Shown: positions 8,542-17,994 of the stretch, piece after piece
Numbering within the stretch: the first letter of the stretch is position 1
How the letters are laid out: each line of letters starts with the position of its first letter
Origin: an uncultured Eubacterium sp.
GTDB taxonomy: Bacteria > Bacillota > Clostridia > Lachnospirales > Lachnospiraceae
Direction: 5' to 3'
Length of the DNA stretch: 53,128 bases
NCBI GenBank assembly: GCA_910586445.1
Contig: CAJUHV010000023.1
Span: 1-53,128 of the forward strand
The notes under the pieces: generated by a model
Seen by the model: the letters and a program-made list of their open reading frames with translations, nothing else
The model's database searches: none
Told to the model about the DNA's origin: nothing
Made by a program: the position numbers and the translations under genes

Positions 8542-8738
8542 TTTTGAAAAGCAGGAGATAGATCTTTTATAAAAAGAGGTATTGAAAGCGGGAGATAGAG
8601 CCTGCATAAAAAAGAGATTCTGAAAGCGGGAGATAGAACCTGCATAAAAAAGAGATATTGAAAGCAGGAGATACATCTTGCATAAAGAAGTGAGATTGAA
8701 AAGTGGGAGATGGATCTTTTATAAAAAGAAATTTTGAA
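8542..8738. repeat. Minisatellite, about five 37-39 bp units
   Basis: Head-to-tail units of the type TTGAAAGCGGGAGATAGA followed by RCCTGCATAAAAAAGAGAT are visible at about 8542, 8582, 8621, 8658 and 8697, with a decayed sixth. There are no spacers. They occupy most of the 299-base gap between wzt and the HAD gene. Confidence 0.75.
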
Positions 8739-8795
8739 GAAGGATAGAGAATAAAAATACTCAATATTGGCGGAATTGGATAAGAGGATAAAAAT

Positions 8796-10844
8796 ATGGG
8801 CCAAAAATTAACACTGCCTGATACTTACGAAATATATTGTTTTGATTATTTTGATACAGTGGCGTGCCGGAATGTAGAGCCGGAATATGTCAAAAAACTT
8901 TGGTGCAGGGAACTGAAAGATTTTTTCTGCACGCAGATCAGTGCGGGCAGGCTGTATGAATATAGGCGTGCATTTGAAGCCGATTTATGCAGGATGAATC
9001 AAAGGCGGGGAAAAGATCTGGAATTTCAGTACCGCGAACTGCTGAAAAGGATGTACAGGGTGATATGCAGCCGAAAACTGCATACAGATTCAGACAGTAT
9101 GACGGATTTGGAAAATGCGCTTGTATCAACAGAGGAGTTCGTAAAAAAGGCAGAGGAAATAGAACTCAATATCGAATGCCGGGTACAAACGATCTGTGAA
9201 GATGTGGTGTCTGAAATAATCCGCTTGAAAACACTTGGGAAAAAAATTATATGCATATCGGATTTTTATGCGTCGGTACAGTTCTTTCATGAGCTGTTTG
9301 CCTATCATAAAATCGATGGGCTGTTTGATGAAATATATATATCTTCTGAATATTTGCAGACGAAGCATAGCGGCAGGCTGTATAAGCATGTTTTGTGGAA
9401 ACAGGGAGGCGGGCCGGAGCGTTTTCTGATGACCGGAGACAATCCATACTCAGATATAAAAATGGCGCAGGCTCAGGGGATTGATGGGTATCTGGCAGAC
9501 AGAAGCAGGCGGAAAGCATATTATAACAAGTTTCATGGCAGACATGCAGGCAGGGGATATGTGCAGAAAGGATTGCAGGCGGTATATAAAGGCTGCAGCA
9601 GGTGTAATTTTGAAGACATTACTTTTTCCTTATACTGCTTTATTTACAAATTATATGCTGCTTTGCAGCAGCGCAATATAAAGAATGTGTTCTTCCTATC
9701 CAGAGAAGGAGAATTTCTAAAAAGATTATTTGATGCATATCAGAAAAGGCGTATCAGGCGTAAAGAACTGATGATCAAAAGCCATTATCTGATGGTATCA
9801 CGCAAGTCTACTTATATGGCTTCTTTAAAACCGATTCAAGAGGAAAAATTCGAGATTATATTTAGACAGTATGCAGATATTTCTATGTATGATTTCCTTT
9901 CGAGTCTGGGATTTTCCCTAGATATACAGGAAGAAATAGGAAGGAGAATAGGAGCAGATCTTTATCAAAAACAGACGGGTTTCAAGCAGTCAGATGTGTA
10001 CGCTGCAATGACGGCGGATAAGTTTTTTTTAGAACACTACGAAAAAAGGCGCGTTGAACAAAAAGAGAATTTTGCAGAGTATCTGGATTCTTTTGGGATT
10101 GATTTTAAAAAGGATGGATTATGTCTGGTAGATGTGGGATGGAAAGGTACGATACAGGATAATATTTTTGAATTTTTTACAGAAAAAGTGAATGTGCTGG
10201 GATTGTACATCGGTCTTGTCAGCACGGGAATCATTCATGACAAAAACAAGAAAGAAGGGCTTTTGTTTACCAGTATGTCAAAGCCTTCTAAATACTTTTA
10301 TGTATATGATGAGAACAGGTCGTTATTTGAAGTCATTCTGGCGGCCTCTCATGGCAGCGCAGATCAATATCAAAAGACGGAACAGGGGATTGCAGCAGAG
10401 ACTTTTTGGAAGGAAGAAGAAAAAAAGCTGTTTCAAAATGTGATCGCGCCTATGCAGAAGCATATCGCGTATTGTTTTAAACGCGTAGATACAGTACTGG
10501 TACGGCACTGCTTTGAAGAACGTGAGCTCTTGGATGTAGCTGCCAGAATTCATGCAAGGCTGGTGTTTCTGCCGGCAAGAGAGCAGATGGAGCTGTTTTA
10601 TAAAATATATCACTATGAAAATTTTGGTGTGTTTGAATTTACAAAATTTGAGAAGGCACAAAAAGTATCATGTGCAGAGAAATGCAAAAATATTGCGAGG
10701 ATTTTAAAGTACAAGAGGGCATTTTTTCAGTCTGGTTATTGGGGCGTGGCTGCCTTAAAGAATGCGGGGCTGGAATGCTTGGTCAGGCCGTATGGGTGGT
10801 ATATGTATGCAAGATATTATTGGACTGTCGCGAGGTGCAGATGA
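8796..10844 (+). CDS. COG5610-like HAD protein with C-terminal SREGEF domain
   Basis: This is a 682-residue two-part protein. Residues about 10-235 are a HAD fold: IYCFDYFDTVAC (motif I), IICISDFYASVQFF (motif II) and FLMTGDNPYSDIKMAQAQGI (acidic motif). Residues about 270-650 form a second domain of unknown chemistry with VFFLSREGEFLKRLF, YLMVSRKSTYMASL and CLVDVGWKGTIQDNIFEFF. Such proteins recur in polysaccharide loci; the substrate is not established. AGAGGAT precedes the ATG. The second domain is shared with the proteins at 3667 and 22347. A T8 run at 10023-10030 is in frame. Confidence 0.75.
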   Translation: MGQKLTLPDTYEIYCFDYFDTVACRNVEPEYVKKLWCRELKDFFCTQISAGRLYEYRRAFEADLCRMNQRRGKDLEFQYRELLKRMYRVICSRKLHTDSDSMTDLENALVSTEEFVKKAEEIELNIECRVQTICEDVVSEIIRLKTLGKKIICISDFYASVQFFHELFAYHKIDGLFDEIYISSEYLQTKHSGRLYKHVLWKQGGGPERFLMTGDNPYSDIKMAQAQGIDGYLADRSRRKAYYNKFHGRHAGRGYVQKGLQAVYKGCSRCNFEDITFSLYCFIYKLYAALQQRNIKNVFFLSREGEFLKRLFDAYQKRRIRRKELMIKSHYLMVSRKSTYMASLKPIQEEKFEIIFRQYADISMYDFLSSLGFSLDIQEEIGRRIGADLYQKQTGFKQSDVYAAMTADKFFLEHYEKRRVEQKENFAEYLDSFGIDFKKDGLCLVDVGWKGTIQDNIFEFFTEKVNVLGLYIGLVSTGIIHDKNKKEGLLFTSMSKPSKYFYVYDENRSLFEVILAASHGSADQYQKTEQGIAAETFWKEEEKKLFQNVIAPMQKHIAYCFKRVDTVLVRHCFEERELLDVAARIHARLVFLPAREQMELFYKIYHYENFGVFEFTKFEKAQKVSCAEKCKNIARILKYKRAFFQSGYWGVAALKNAGLECLVRPYGWYMYARYYWTVARCR

Positions 10845-10944
10845 ATATGTGGTGCAGTTAACGAACGAAACTTTGAAAAGGAAGTTTTGTAACAGTGTGC
10901 CGGCAGGCATATGCTGACAATATGCGGCTGTGGGAGGTGATGAG

Positions 10945-12768
10945 GTGTCAGTAAAAATCAAAGCTGTGACAGGAAGGGCGGCTGTCCTGTTGTGCCTTTT
11001 GTATCTGGCATGGAATGCTGCCAGATTATTAAAACCATTACCGCAGTTTATGCTGTATTTCGGAGATTACGACCAGACTGGAAAAGTATCTGTGTTTACT
11101 TATCATGACTATGGGACAGAGTATATCTGCAGCACGAAGGGCAGTGAATTTTGTGCGGATATTTCATTTAACGGGAAAGTATACGCTCTGAGTTTTGAGC
11201 TGCGGGAGGATGAGAAACAGGCAGCAGATATAAAAATAGACGGGGAGATTGTATCGAAGAGAAATATACATAGGGTGGATCAGCTGGTAGGAGAAACTGT
11301 CTATAAAAATACTACTATTATAAATGCAAATGACTATCCGTTGGAATTCTGGGTATATACGACAGGCATGTTTGTTTTCTTTAGTGCATTATGGCTGTGC
11401 CTTGAGCGCCGGGGTGGTATCAATAGTAAATGTTGGTGGATTTATTCTGACTCAAGTGTAAAGGCTATTGGAAGAAGGGGAATCTGGCTGCCGTTTTTGG
11501 TTAGTGTGATCACAATAGGAATTCATTATGGCAGTGATGCGGGTGCGTTATTCGGCACGATAAATCTGCAGCAGAGCGGAGTGGATATTTACCAGCTGCA
11601 GTCATCTATGAATGCCTATCTGGATACCAATCTGCTTATGTGGCCATACAACTTCATCATGCTGGTCTTTTATGACCTCGCAATGACTTTAAACCGAGTA
11701 TTTTTATTGTTTTATGATGCGGCAGGGTATCATTTTGCGGAGGCAGTTCTTATTAAGGTTTTGAATACGGGACTTCTCAGCCTGACAATACTTGGTATTC
11801 TCAGCTTTCTTTTGGATGAGCGGCTGATTGAAGAAAGACAGGCGAAAACGATCTATTATTGGTCAGTATTTCATCCGCTTACATATTGGATCGCAGTAGT
11901 TTATATTCAGCTGGACGCTTTTCCGGTGTATTGTATAACGCTGGGATTTCTGCTGTTGAATAAGTGCCATAAGATGTGGATGATTTCTGCGGTTATGATT
12001 GCAGCAGGAGTATCAGCGAAGTCACAGGAGCTGTTGGTTATGCCGGTTGTTCTCCTGACGGCGGTGACGCTGTATATGGCAAAAGCATTTGTTTTCGAGA
12101 CGTTGTCAAAAAGGATATTTGCATTGGCAAAATATATGGGGACATTGGGAGGCATGCTGATTTTGTTTCTGGGGATTTTTTATGTAAAGCAGGAGGCCTT
12201 TTACAATGTTGCAGCACATACACCGCAGACAGAACGTGTATGGTGGACGGTTCTCATTTATGCACCGGCAGTCATTTTGTTTATTACAGTGGCGGGGCTT
12301 GTGCTGTCGGCATTGCTGGGGGCGTTTTCTTATCATCTTGACATGAGCCGGCCTTCGCTGATCGTAAGAGGACTTTATTACTGCGGGATGGTGATACTTA
12401 TATTTTCTTTTGGCATTTTAAGTACGCCGGGTACATGCTTAAACAGCCTGGGTGCATTTGTATTGTTATACAGCTTTGCAAAGGATCATTATCAAAGACT
12501 GATCTATGCAGCGGGCAGTATTTTAATTGCGTTTTCTGAGATCTTCAGCAGTATCGGAGATATTACGGCTGGCCTGTTATTTATTGGCAGAATGCCCATC
12601 TTTACTCTGTTGGAGCAGCGGCTGAGCCAGACAGGGGCAGGCACGCGGTATACGTCGCTTCTTTTTACGATTGCCCATGCAGCTATGCTGGCATATGCCA
12701 TATTGTTTTATAAAAAGGCGGAAAGCCATGCGGATGAAACGAGCATAAGAATCGGAAGGATGGAATGA
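10945..12768 (+). CDS. Polytopic membrane protein, GT-C-like glycosyltransferase candidate
   Basis: About 607 residues. One N-terminal membrane segment (AVLLCLLYLAWNAARLL) is followed by an extracytoplasmic beta-rich stretch of about 100 residues, then some ten hydrophobic segments. The pattern resembles lipid-phosphosugar-dependent GT-C enzymes, for example YIQLDAFPVYCITLGFLLL and AAGVSAKSQELLVMPVVLL, but no family is certain. The GTG at 10945 is chosen because GGGAGGTGA ends just upstream; the frame opens at a GTG at 10930 with no such site. It ends one base before the next ATG, implying co-translation with the following glycosyltransferase. Confidence 0.65.
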   Translation: MSVKIKAVTGRAAVLLCLLYLAWNAARLLKPLPQFMLYFGDYDQTGKVSVFTYHDYGTEYICSTKGSEFCADISFNGKVYALSFELREDEKQAADIKIDGEIVSKRNIHRVDQLVGETVYKNTTIINANDYPLEFWVYTTGMFVFFSALWLCLERRGGINSKCWWIYSDSSVKAIGRRGIWLPFLVSVITIGIHYGSDAGALFGTINLQQSGVDIYQLQSSMNAYLDTNLLMWPYNFIMLVFYDLAMTLNRVFLLFYDAAGYHFAEAVLIKVLNTGLLSLTILGILSFLLDERLIEERQAKTIYYWSVFHPLTYWIAVVYIQLDAFPVYCITLGFLLLNKCHKMWMISAVMIAAGVSAKSQELLVMPVVLLTAVTLYMAKAFVFETLSKRIFALAKYMGTLGGMLILFLGIFYVKQEAFYNVAAHTPQTERVWWTVLIYAPAVILFITVAGLVLSALLGAFSYHLDMSRPSLIVRGLYYCGMVILIFSFGILSTPGTCLNSLGAFVLLYSFAKDHYQRLIYAAGSILIAFSEIFSSIGDITAGLLFIGRMPIFTLLEQRLSQTGAGTRYTSLLFTIAHAAMLAYAILFYKKAESHADETSIRIGRME

Positions 12769-12769
12769 T

Positions 12770-13972
12770 ATGAAATGGGCAGTATTTCTAGGGTCAACGT
12801 CGGTGGGCGGAGGGACAAATGTAATATTGGAGCACGCTGCGGGTGCCGTGGAACGGGGAGAAGACGTGACTATTGTGACGATGAAGCCTGCGGCGGCAGC
12901 GGATATAGCATGGCATAGCAGGGCGGGGCTGCCCGTGTGGAAGACAATTGAAGAAGCACAGAAGGAAACCTATGATGTCGTAATTGCGACGTGGTGGTGG
13001 CTGGTTTATGACGCTTACCGGATCAGAGGCCGACACTACCTCTATTTTGTGCAGTCAATCGAATCTAGATTTTATCATCAAAAGGAAAGGCCGACCAGAC
13101 AGCTGGCAGAAGCTACCTATATGCTGCCGCTGCAGATTATTACAGAAGCGGTCTGGATACAGGATTACTTGAAGGCACATTACGGAAAAACTGCGCTGTT
13201 GGTACATAACGGGATTCGAAAAGAGATCTACACGCCGGAGGGAGAGTGCTATGCGCCGCGAAAGAAAGGAATATTGCGTGTATTAGTAGAAGGAGCGGTG
13301 GATGTAGATTTTAAAAATGTACCTAAGACGATCCGGTTATGCCAAAAGTCCATGGCGGATGAAATATGGCTGATGACTGCTAGTGAGATCAAGCGCTATA
13401 AAGGCGCTGACCGCGTTTTTTCCAAGGTGCCGATCGCAGATACGCCCAAAATATACCGTTCCTGCGATGTGATTGTAAAGCTGAGCTATGTAGAGGGCAT
13501 GTTCGGCCCGCCGCTTGAGATGTTCCACTGCGGCGGGACAGCGATTACCTATGATGTCACTGGTCATGATGAATATATTGTACATGGCGTAAATGCACTG
13601 GTTGCGAAAAGAAATGATGATCAAAAAGTGATTGCTTATATAAACAGGCTGAAAAAAGATCCAGATTATTTGGAGTGCTTAAAAGAAGGTGCTTTAAAAA
13701 CTGCACAGCAGTGGATTGACTGGGAGCAGTCTTCGGATAGGTTTTATAATGCAGTATATAAACTGTGCAGCCATCCGGCAGAAGTGAAGCAGCAGACGCT
13801 GAAAAGAGAAAGCAGGTTTTATTTCAAAAACTATCTGACGGCAGAAGGATACCGCAGGGAAATCCAAGAATTTTTAGAACTCAATCTGGTAAAAAGGCTT
13901 TGGATGCGGATGAAGCGGAAAGTTCCAAGACGGATCAAGATAAAGATCAAAAAGATGCTAGGATGGGAGTAA
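12770..13972 (+). CDS. WsaF-like glycosyltransferase
   Basis: The protein has 400 residues in a GT-B layout. The start, WAVFLGSTSVGGGTNVILEH, is the glycine-rich loop seen in WsaF-type and GT4 enzymes. It is followed by VVIATWWWLVYDAY, YFVQSIESRFY and the C-terminal donor-site region VKLSYVEGMFGPPLEMFHCG with a conserved acidic residue. The last 70 residues are basic (KRLWMRMKRKVPRRIKIKIK), suggesting peripheral membrane binding. It likely adds a deoxyhexose or hexose during chain assembly. Start and stop are tightly packed against the upstream membrane protein. Confidence 0.8.
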   Translation: MKWAVFLGSTSVGGGTNVILEHAAGAVERGEDVTIVTMKPAAAADIAWHSRAGLPVWKTIEEAQKETYDVVIATWWWLVYDAYRIRGRHYLYFVQSIESRFYHQKERPTRQLAEATYMLPLQIITEAVWIQDYLKAHYGKTALLVHNGIRKEIYTPEGECYAPRKKGILRVLVEGAVDVDFKNVPKTIRLCQKSMADEIWLMTASEIKRYKGADRVFSKVPIADTPKIYRSCDVIVKLSYVEGMFGPPLEMFHCGGTAITYDVTGHDEYIVHGVNALVAKRNDDQKVIAYINRLKKDPDYLECLKEGALKTAQQWIDWEQSSDRFYNAVYKLCSHPAEVKQQTLKRESRFYFKNYLTAEGYRREIQEFLELNLVKRLWMRMKRKVPRRIKIKIKKMLGWE

Positions 13973-14046
13973 ACGGCAAAAGCTGGATGTGAAAGACAAA
14001 AGGGATGCGAAAGCAGGTCATAAATTACTTAGGAGGAGCAGTCAGC

Positions 14047-14778
14047 ATGGGCAATATATTATTTCTGGTGATTCCTGCGTATAACGAAGAGGAAAATATC
14101 CGTCAGGTGATCGAAGACTGGTATCCTGTTGTGGAAAAGCATGGTGGCGGTGGGAGGTCCAGACTGGTAATAGTAGACGATGGCAGCAGGGATCGTACCT
14201 ATCAGATTATAAATGAGTGTGCGAAAACAAGGCCCCTGCTGATGCCGCTTACCAAGAAAAATGAAGGACACGGAGCGGCTTTATTGTATGGTTATCATTA
14301 TGCATTAAAACACGGTGCAGATTACATATTTCAGACCGATTCAGACGGACAGACAATCCCGGAAGAATTTGCACAGTTCTGGAAACTGCGCAGAAGATAT
14401 GATATGGTGATCGGCTGCCGACACCGCAGGCAGGACGGATTTTCCAGAATTATCGTAACAAGGATGCTGCGGCTGATGATCAGGATCTGTTTTGGCATAC
14501 ATACGGCAGATGCGAATACGCCTTTTCGGCTGATGAAGGCAGAAAGCTTAAAAGAGGATATCCAGTATGTACCGAAAAAATATAATCTTTCGAATGTGGC
14601 GATATCTGTGATCTATGCAAAAAAGCAGCGGAAGGTCAGGTATCTGCCGATTACGTTTCGGGAAAGGCAGGGCGGGGTGAATTCGATTGATTTGAAGAAA
14701 ATTGCGAAAATCGGGGTGAGGGCGGTGGCGGATTTTCGGAGGATAAACAGGATGTTAAAGTGCAGACTGGATCTTTGA
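14047..14778 (+). CDS. GT2 glycosyltransferase, dolichyl-phosphate-mannose-synthase-like
   Basis: The protein has 243 residues. GT-A motifs are LVIPAYNEEENIRQVIEDWY, LVIVDDGSRDRTYQII, the acceptor-side FQTDSDGQTIPEEF (DxD-like DSD) and ANTPFRLMKAESL. No membrane segment follows, so it resembles the soluble polyprenyl-phosphate glycosyltransferases. It could charge a lipid carrier for the GT-C-like protein at 10945. The ATG at 14047 is preferred because AGGAGG (14031-14036) lies ten bases upstream; the frame itself opens at 14005. Confidence 0.85.
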   Translation: MGNILFLVIPAYNEEENIRQVIEDWYPVVEKHGGGGRSRLVIVDDGSRDRTYQIINECAKTRPLLMPLTKKNEGHGAALLYGYHYALKHGADYIFQTDSDGQTIPEEFAQFWKLRRRYDMVIGCRHRRQDGFSRIIVTRMLRLMIRICFGIHTADANTPFRLMKAESLKEDIQYVPKKYNLSNVAISVIYAKKQRKVRYLPITFRERQGGVNSIDLKKIAKIGVRAVADFRRINRMLKCRLDL

Positions 14779-14919
14779 ATCTAAATCACCTAGCGATGCG
14801 GTTAATAGGGCGTACAGATGATAAAAGGGCAGCAGTGTGTAGAAAAATTTACAGAACAAAATGTGTGAACGGTAAAAAACAGCAGGTAGATTAAATAATA
14901 CTAAGGGAAGGAACAAGTC

Positions 14920-15744
14920 ATGAAAACGTTTATTACGGCTGAAATAGGAATTAATCATAATGGAGACATCGAGATTGCGAAAAAGCTGATCGACGCAGCA
15001 TTTGTAGCAGGCTGTGATGCCGTCAAGTTTCAAAAGCGCACGGTAGATCTGGTATATACAAAAGAATATCTGGACAGTCCAAGAAAAAGTCCGTGGGGAG
15101 AGACGCAGCGGGCGCAGAAGGAGGGGCTGGAATTTGGAAAAAAAGAATACGATGAGATCGATGCATACTGCCGCAGGAAAGGAATGGCCTGGTATGCGTC
15201 TGCATGGGATGTGGAGGCACAGAAATTCCTGCGCAGTTATGGCTGCAGATACAACAAGGTTGCCTCAGCCATGCTTACGAATGATGAGCTTCTGAGGGAG
15301 ATTGCAGGAGAAGGCAGGTATACATTTATTGCGACAGGCATGAGCACATTCGATGAAATAGACCATGCTGTGCAGATCTTTGAGGCATGTAAATGTGAAT
15401 ATGAGCTGATGCACTGCAACAGCACGTATCCAATGGCGGAAGAAGATGCCAATTTAAAGCTGATCCATACGCTTTCCAAAAGATATGGCTGCCGGGTCGG
15501 CTATAGCGGGCATGAAGCGGGGACGTTTGTCAGCACCTGCGCCGTAGCAGCGGGGGCTGCGTCGGTTGAGCGTCATATTACGCTGGACAGGAATATGTAT
15601 GGTTCAGACCAGAGGGCATCGATTGAGCCGTATGAGCTGTGCAGGCTGGTAAAGGATATCAGGCAGGCAGAAAAGGTAATGGGCACCGGGGAGAAAGCAC
15701 TGTCAGAGGCAGAAGAGGAAGTCCGCAGGAAACTCAGGGGATAA
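14920..15744 (+). CDS. NeuB-family sugar-acid synthase without SAF domain
   Basis: The 274 residues cover only the NeuB TIM barrel: TAEIGINHNGDIEIAKKLID, GCDAVKFQKRTVDLVY, ATGMSTFDEIDHAV, LMHCNSTYPMAEEDANLKLI, VGYSGHEAG and VERHITLDRNMYGSDQRASI. NeuB, LegI and PseI condense phosphoenolpyruvate with an aldose to give a nonulosonic acid, and normally carry a C-terminal antifreeze-like (SAF) domain, total about 345 residues. That domain is absent. The second metal-site His of NeuB (GPDH) is Gln here (GSDQ), a variant I believe occurs in some NeuB-like proteins. It is followed by the HAD-SIS fusion, and no CMP-sugar synthetase is seen. The actual substrate is unknown. Confidence 0.85.
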   Translation: MKTFITAEIGINHNGDIEIAKKLIDAAFVAGCDAVKFQKRTVDLVYTKEYLDSPRKSPWGETQRAQKEGLEFGKKEYDEIDAYCRRKGMAWYASAWDVEAQKFLRSYGCRYNKVASAMLTNDELLREIAGEGRYTFIATGMSTFDEIDHAVQIFEACKCEYELMHCNSTYPMAEEDANLKLIHTLSKRYGCRVGYSGHEAGTFVSTCAVAAGAASVERHITLDRNMYGSDQRASIEPYELCRLVKDIRQAEKVMGTGEKALSEAEEEVRRKLRG

Positions 15745-15786
15745 GACACAAGGAAGAAAGGCACGGGAAAATAAAGGGATAAAAAG

Positions 15787-16842
15787 ATGATAAAACTGGT
15801 TGTATTTGACATTGACGGAGTCCTGACCGATGGGTCAGTTACTGTTGATTCGGACGGGAATGAGCTGAAGAAGATCAGTTTGAAGGATATTGATGCTGTG
15901 TTTGAGCTGCACCGGAGAGGTTTTTTGTTGGCAGCAGTTACAGGAGAAAATACAGAGATCGTAAATTATTTTGAAAAGAGGTTCCCGTGGGAATATTTTT
16001 ACCGCGGATGCAAAAACAAGCGGGAAATACTGCATCAGATTGAACAGGAAACAGGCATCATAAGAGAACAGATCTGTTATGTCGGCGATGGAAAGTATGA
16101 TGTGGAGCCGCTTGACTGTGCAGGTCTTGGGATCTGCCCGGCAGATGCAGTGGACAGCGCTAAAAATGCTGCGGACATTATCCTGCAGAACGATGGCGGC
16201 AGGGGATGCATATGGGAGATGCTTTCGATTCTGGATGAATATAATGACCAGAAAAGCGCCCGGAATTATTTCTACAGCCGTCTGGATGAGCATGCGTGCA
16301 TATTTAAGAGGCTGGCTTCAGACCAGCGGCTTTTAGATGCCGTCATGAAGGTGGGCGATAAGATCATCTCGGTTTTTGAAAATAACGGCGGGATATTTTT
16401 ATGCGGAAACGGGGGCAGCGCAGCAGATGCACAGCATATTGCCACGGAGTTTGTCAGCCGTTTTTATAAAGAGCGCCCGGGGCTTAACGCAGAAGCGCTG
16501 TCAGCCAATACTTCCACGCTGACGGCAGTGGGGAATGACTACAGCTTTGAACGGGTATTTGCAAGGCAGTTGGAGGCAAAGGCACGCGCGGGCGACATGG
16601 TAATCGGCATTTCGACAAGCGGGACATCCAAAAATGTGTTGGAGGCGCTGCGCTGTGCCGGAAAAAACCAGATCACCACGGTGCTGATGACGGGCGGCGC
16701 ACAGGCATCAGGGATAGAACATGTGGCGGATTATCTGATCAGGGTTCCGTCCCTGGCCACGCCCCGGATACAGGAAGCGCATATTTTTATCGGGCATGTG
16801 ATTGCGGAGTATGTGGAGCATAAGATGTTCGGGGGATGCTAA
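15787..16842 (+). CDS. HAD phosphatase (KdsC-like) fused to SIS isomerase (GmhA-like)
   Basis: The protein has 351 residues. Residues 1-155 are a KdsC/NeuA-type HAD phosphatase: VVFDIDGVLTDGSVTVDSDG, AAVTGENTEI and CYVGDGKYDVEPL. Residues about 175-350 are a SIS domain: IFLCGNGGSAADAQHIATEF, NTSTLTAVGNDYSFE, VIGISTSGTSKNVLEAL and TPRIQEAHIFIGHVIAEYVE, closest in look to phosphoheptose isomerase. One chain could isomerise a sugar phosphate and remove phosphate from a product. The NeuB-like gene just upstream suggests these act in one pathway, but which sugar is made cannot be read from sequence. Confidence 0.85.
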   Translation: MIKLVVFDIDGVLTDGSVTVDSDGNELKKISLKDIDAVFELHRRGFLLAAVTGENTEIVNYFEKRFPWEYFYRGCKNKREILHQIEQETGIIREQICYVGDGKYDVEPLDCAGLGICPADAVDSAKNAADIILQNDGGRGCIWEMLSILDEYNDQKSARNYFYSRLDEHACIFKRLASDQRLLDAVMKVGDKIISVFENNGGIFLCGNGGSAADAQHIATEFVSRFYKERPGLNAEALSANTSTLTAVGNDYSFERVFARQLEAKARAGDMVIGISTSGTSKNVLEALRCAGKNQITTVLMTGGAQASGIEHVADYLIRVPSLATPRIQEAHIFIGHVIAEYVEHKMFGGC

Positions 16843-16885
16843 AAGATATAATAACAAGTGGTATTTGTTTAAAGGGGATTAGTAA

Positions 16886-17971
16886 ATGAAATGTTTTTCA
16901 AAAGAGGTATTACATATAATTAAAAATATAGCAGATGCGAAGCAGATTATTGTGTATGGAGCAAAACAGAGAGCTGCAGAAATCATTCCTGTATGCGAAG
17001 CATTGGCTGATAATGATAAAATTAGAGTAGCAGTTACTTCAAGGGGGGGGGTAAAAAACGAATGTATGGATCAATACAAAGTGTATGAAATTGATGAATT
17101 AAGTTTAGATGAGAATACACTCATACTGGTAGCAATGGGTGAACACTATTTTGATGAGATACGGCAGATGCCACAAATCAAACAAGCAGGCTGCATTCTA
17201 TATTTAAGTGAATATTTGATTATGGAGGCAAAAAGATATGCTGCCTGTTACAGCTTGAAGAAAATAGGAATTGATGTTCGTTTGTTTGACAAGCTGTTTT
17301 CTGATGATTTTTTATATACCGGGGACAAAAGGACTCCTAGTGTTACTGCAAAGGCACAGGAAATCGCATTTGAAGAATCGGCACGTTATGTTGCTGAAAA
17401 GATGAGAACGGCTTTTGTATTAGAGAATCGTTATGAGTATCATATCTGGTTGAAAAAGCTGATCAGGGACAGTCAGACCTTTGGCGGCTTGAATATGGAA
17501 TTTGGAGTTGCGGATGGTGACAGCATATGTAACTTTGCACAGGGCATACAAAATAAATTTTATGGCTTTGATTCATTTGAGGGTCTGCCTGAGGATTGGA
17601 AACAAGGATATGGCAGGGGAAAGTTTCAAAGAGATGGGATGCCGCAGGTTCCTAAGAATGTGGAGCTGATTCAAGGATGGTATGAGGATACGCTGCCATT
17701 ATTTGCTGCTAGGGAAGATATGCAGGGAAAGACAGCGGATTTTATTCATATAGACTGCGACTTATATACTTCCACAAAAACAGTATTTAACAATATAGGC
17801 AGATTCATCAGGAGCGGAACAGTGATAGCATTTGATGAATATTTTAATTATTCTGGCTGGCAGTTTGATGAATATAAGGCATTTCAAGAATTTGTGCAAG
17901 AAAATGGTATTCAGTATAAGTATTTAGCCTATGTAGATAGAAATAGTCAGGTGTGTATCAAAATCTTGTAA
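16886..17971 (+). CDS. TylF-type methyltransferase with N-terminal Rossmann-like module (G9, open)
   Basis: The protein has 361 residues. Residues about 20-115 form a Rossmann-like module (IIVYGAKQRAAEII, VAVTSRGGVKNE, LILVAMGEHYFDEI). Residues about 195-360 are a class I SAM methyltransferase of the TylF/macrocin type: GGLNMEFGVADGDSICNFA, FYGFDSFEGLPEDW, DFIHIDCDLYTSTKTVFNNI and IAFDEYFNYSGWQFDEY. It likely methylates a sugar hydroxyl in the glycan or its precursor. Nine consecutive G (17043-17051) encode the RGGV turn in the first module and keep the frame open. The closest relative in the window is the broken gene at 19866. The base composition is more AT-rich than its neighbours. Confidence 0.85.
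   Translation: MKCFSKEVLHIIKNIADAKQIIVYGAKQRAAEIIPVCEALADNDKIRVAVTSRGGVKNECMDQYKVYEIDELSLDENTLILVAMGEHYFDEIRQMPQIKQAGCILYLSEYLIMEAKRYAACYSLKKIGIDVRLFDKLFSDDFLYTGDKRTPSVTAKAQEIAFEESARYVAEKMRTAFVLENRYEYHIWLKKLIRDSQTFGGLNMEFGVADGDSICNFAQGIQNKFYGFDSFEGLPEDWKQGYGRGKFQRDGMPQVPKNVELIQGWYEDTLPLFAAREDMQGKTADFIHIDCDLYTSTKTVFNNIGRFIRSGTVIAFDEYFNYSGWQFDEYKAFQEFVQENGIQYKYLAYVDRNSQVCIKIL
17043..17051 (+). repeat. G9 homopolymer tract, frame open
   Basis: Nine consecutive G, read AGG GGG GGG GTA, encode Arg-Gly-Gly-Val in the N-terminal module of the methyltransferase. Loss or gain of one G would truncate the protein before its catalytic domain. Confidence 0.9.
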
Positions 17972-17994
17972 GACAAAAAGAAAATGAGGTGGAT

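Noticed and set aside
10023..10030. T8 run in the HAD gene as another phase switch
   Set aside because: The frame is continuous through it and encodes Phe-Phe-Leu in a normal context, so there is no sign of switching.
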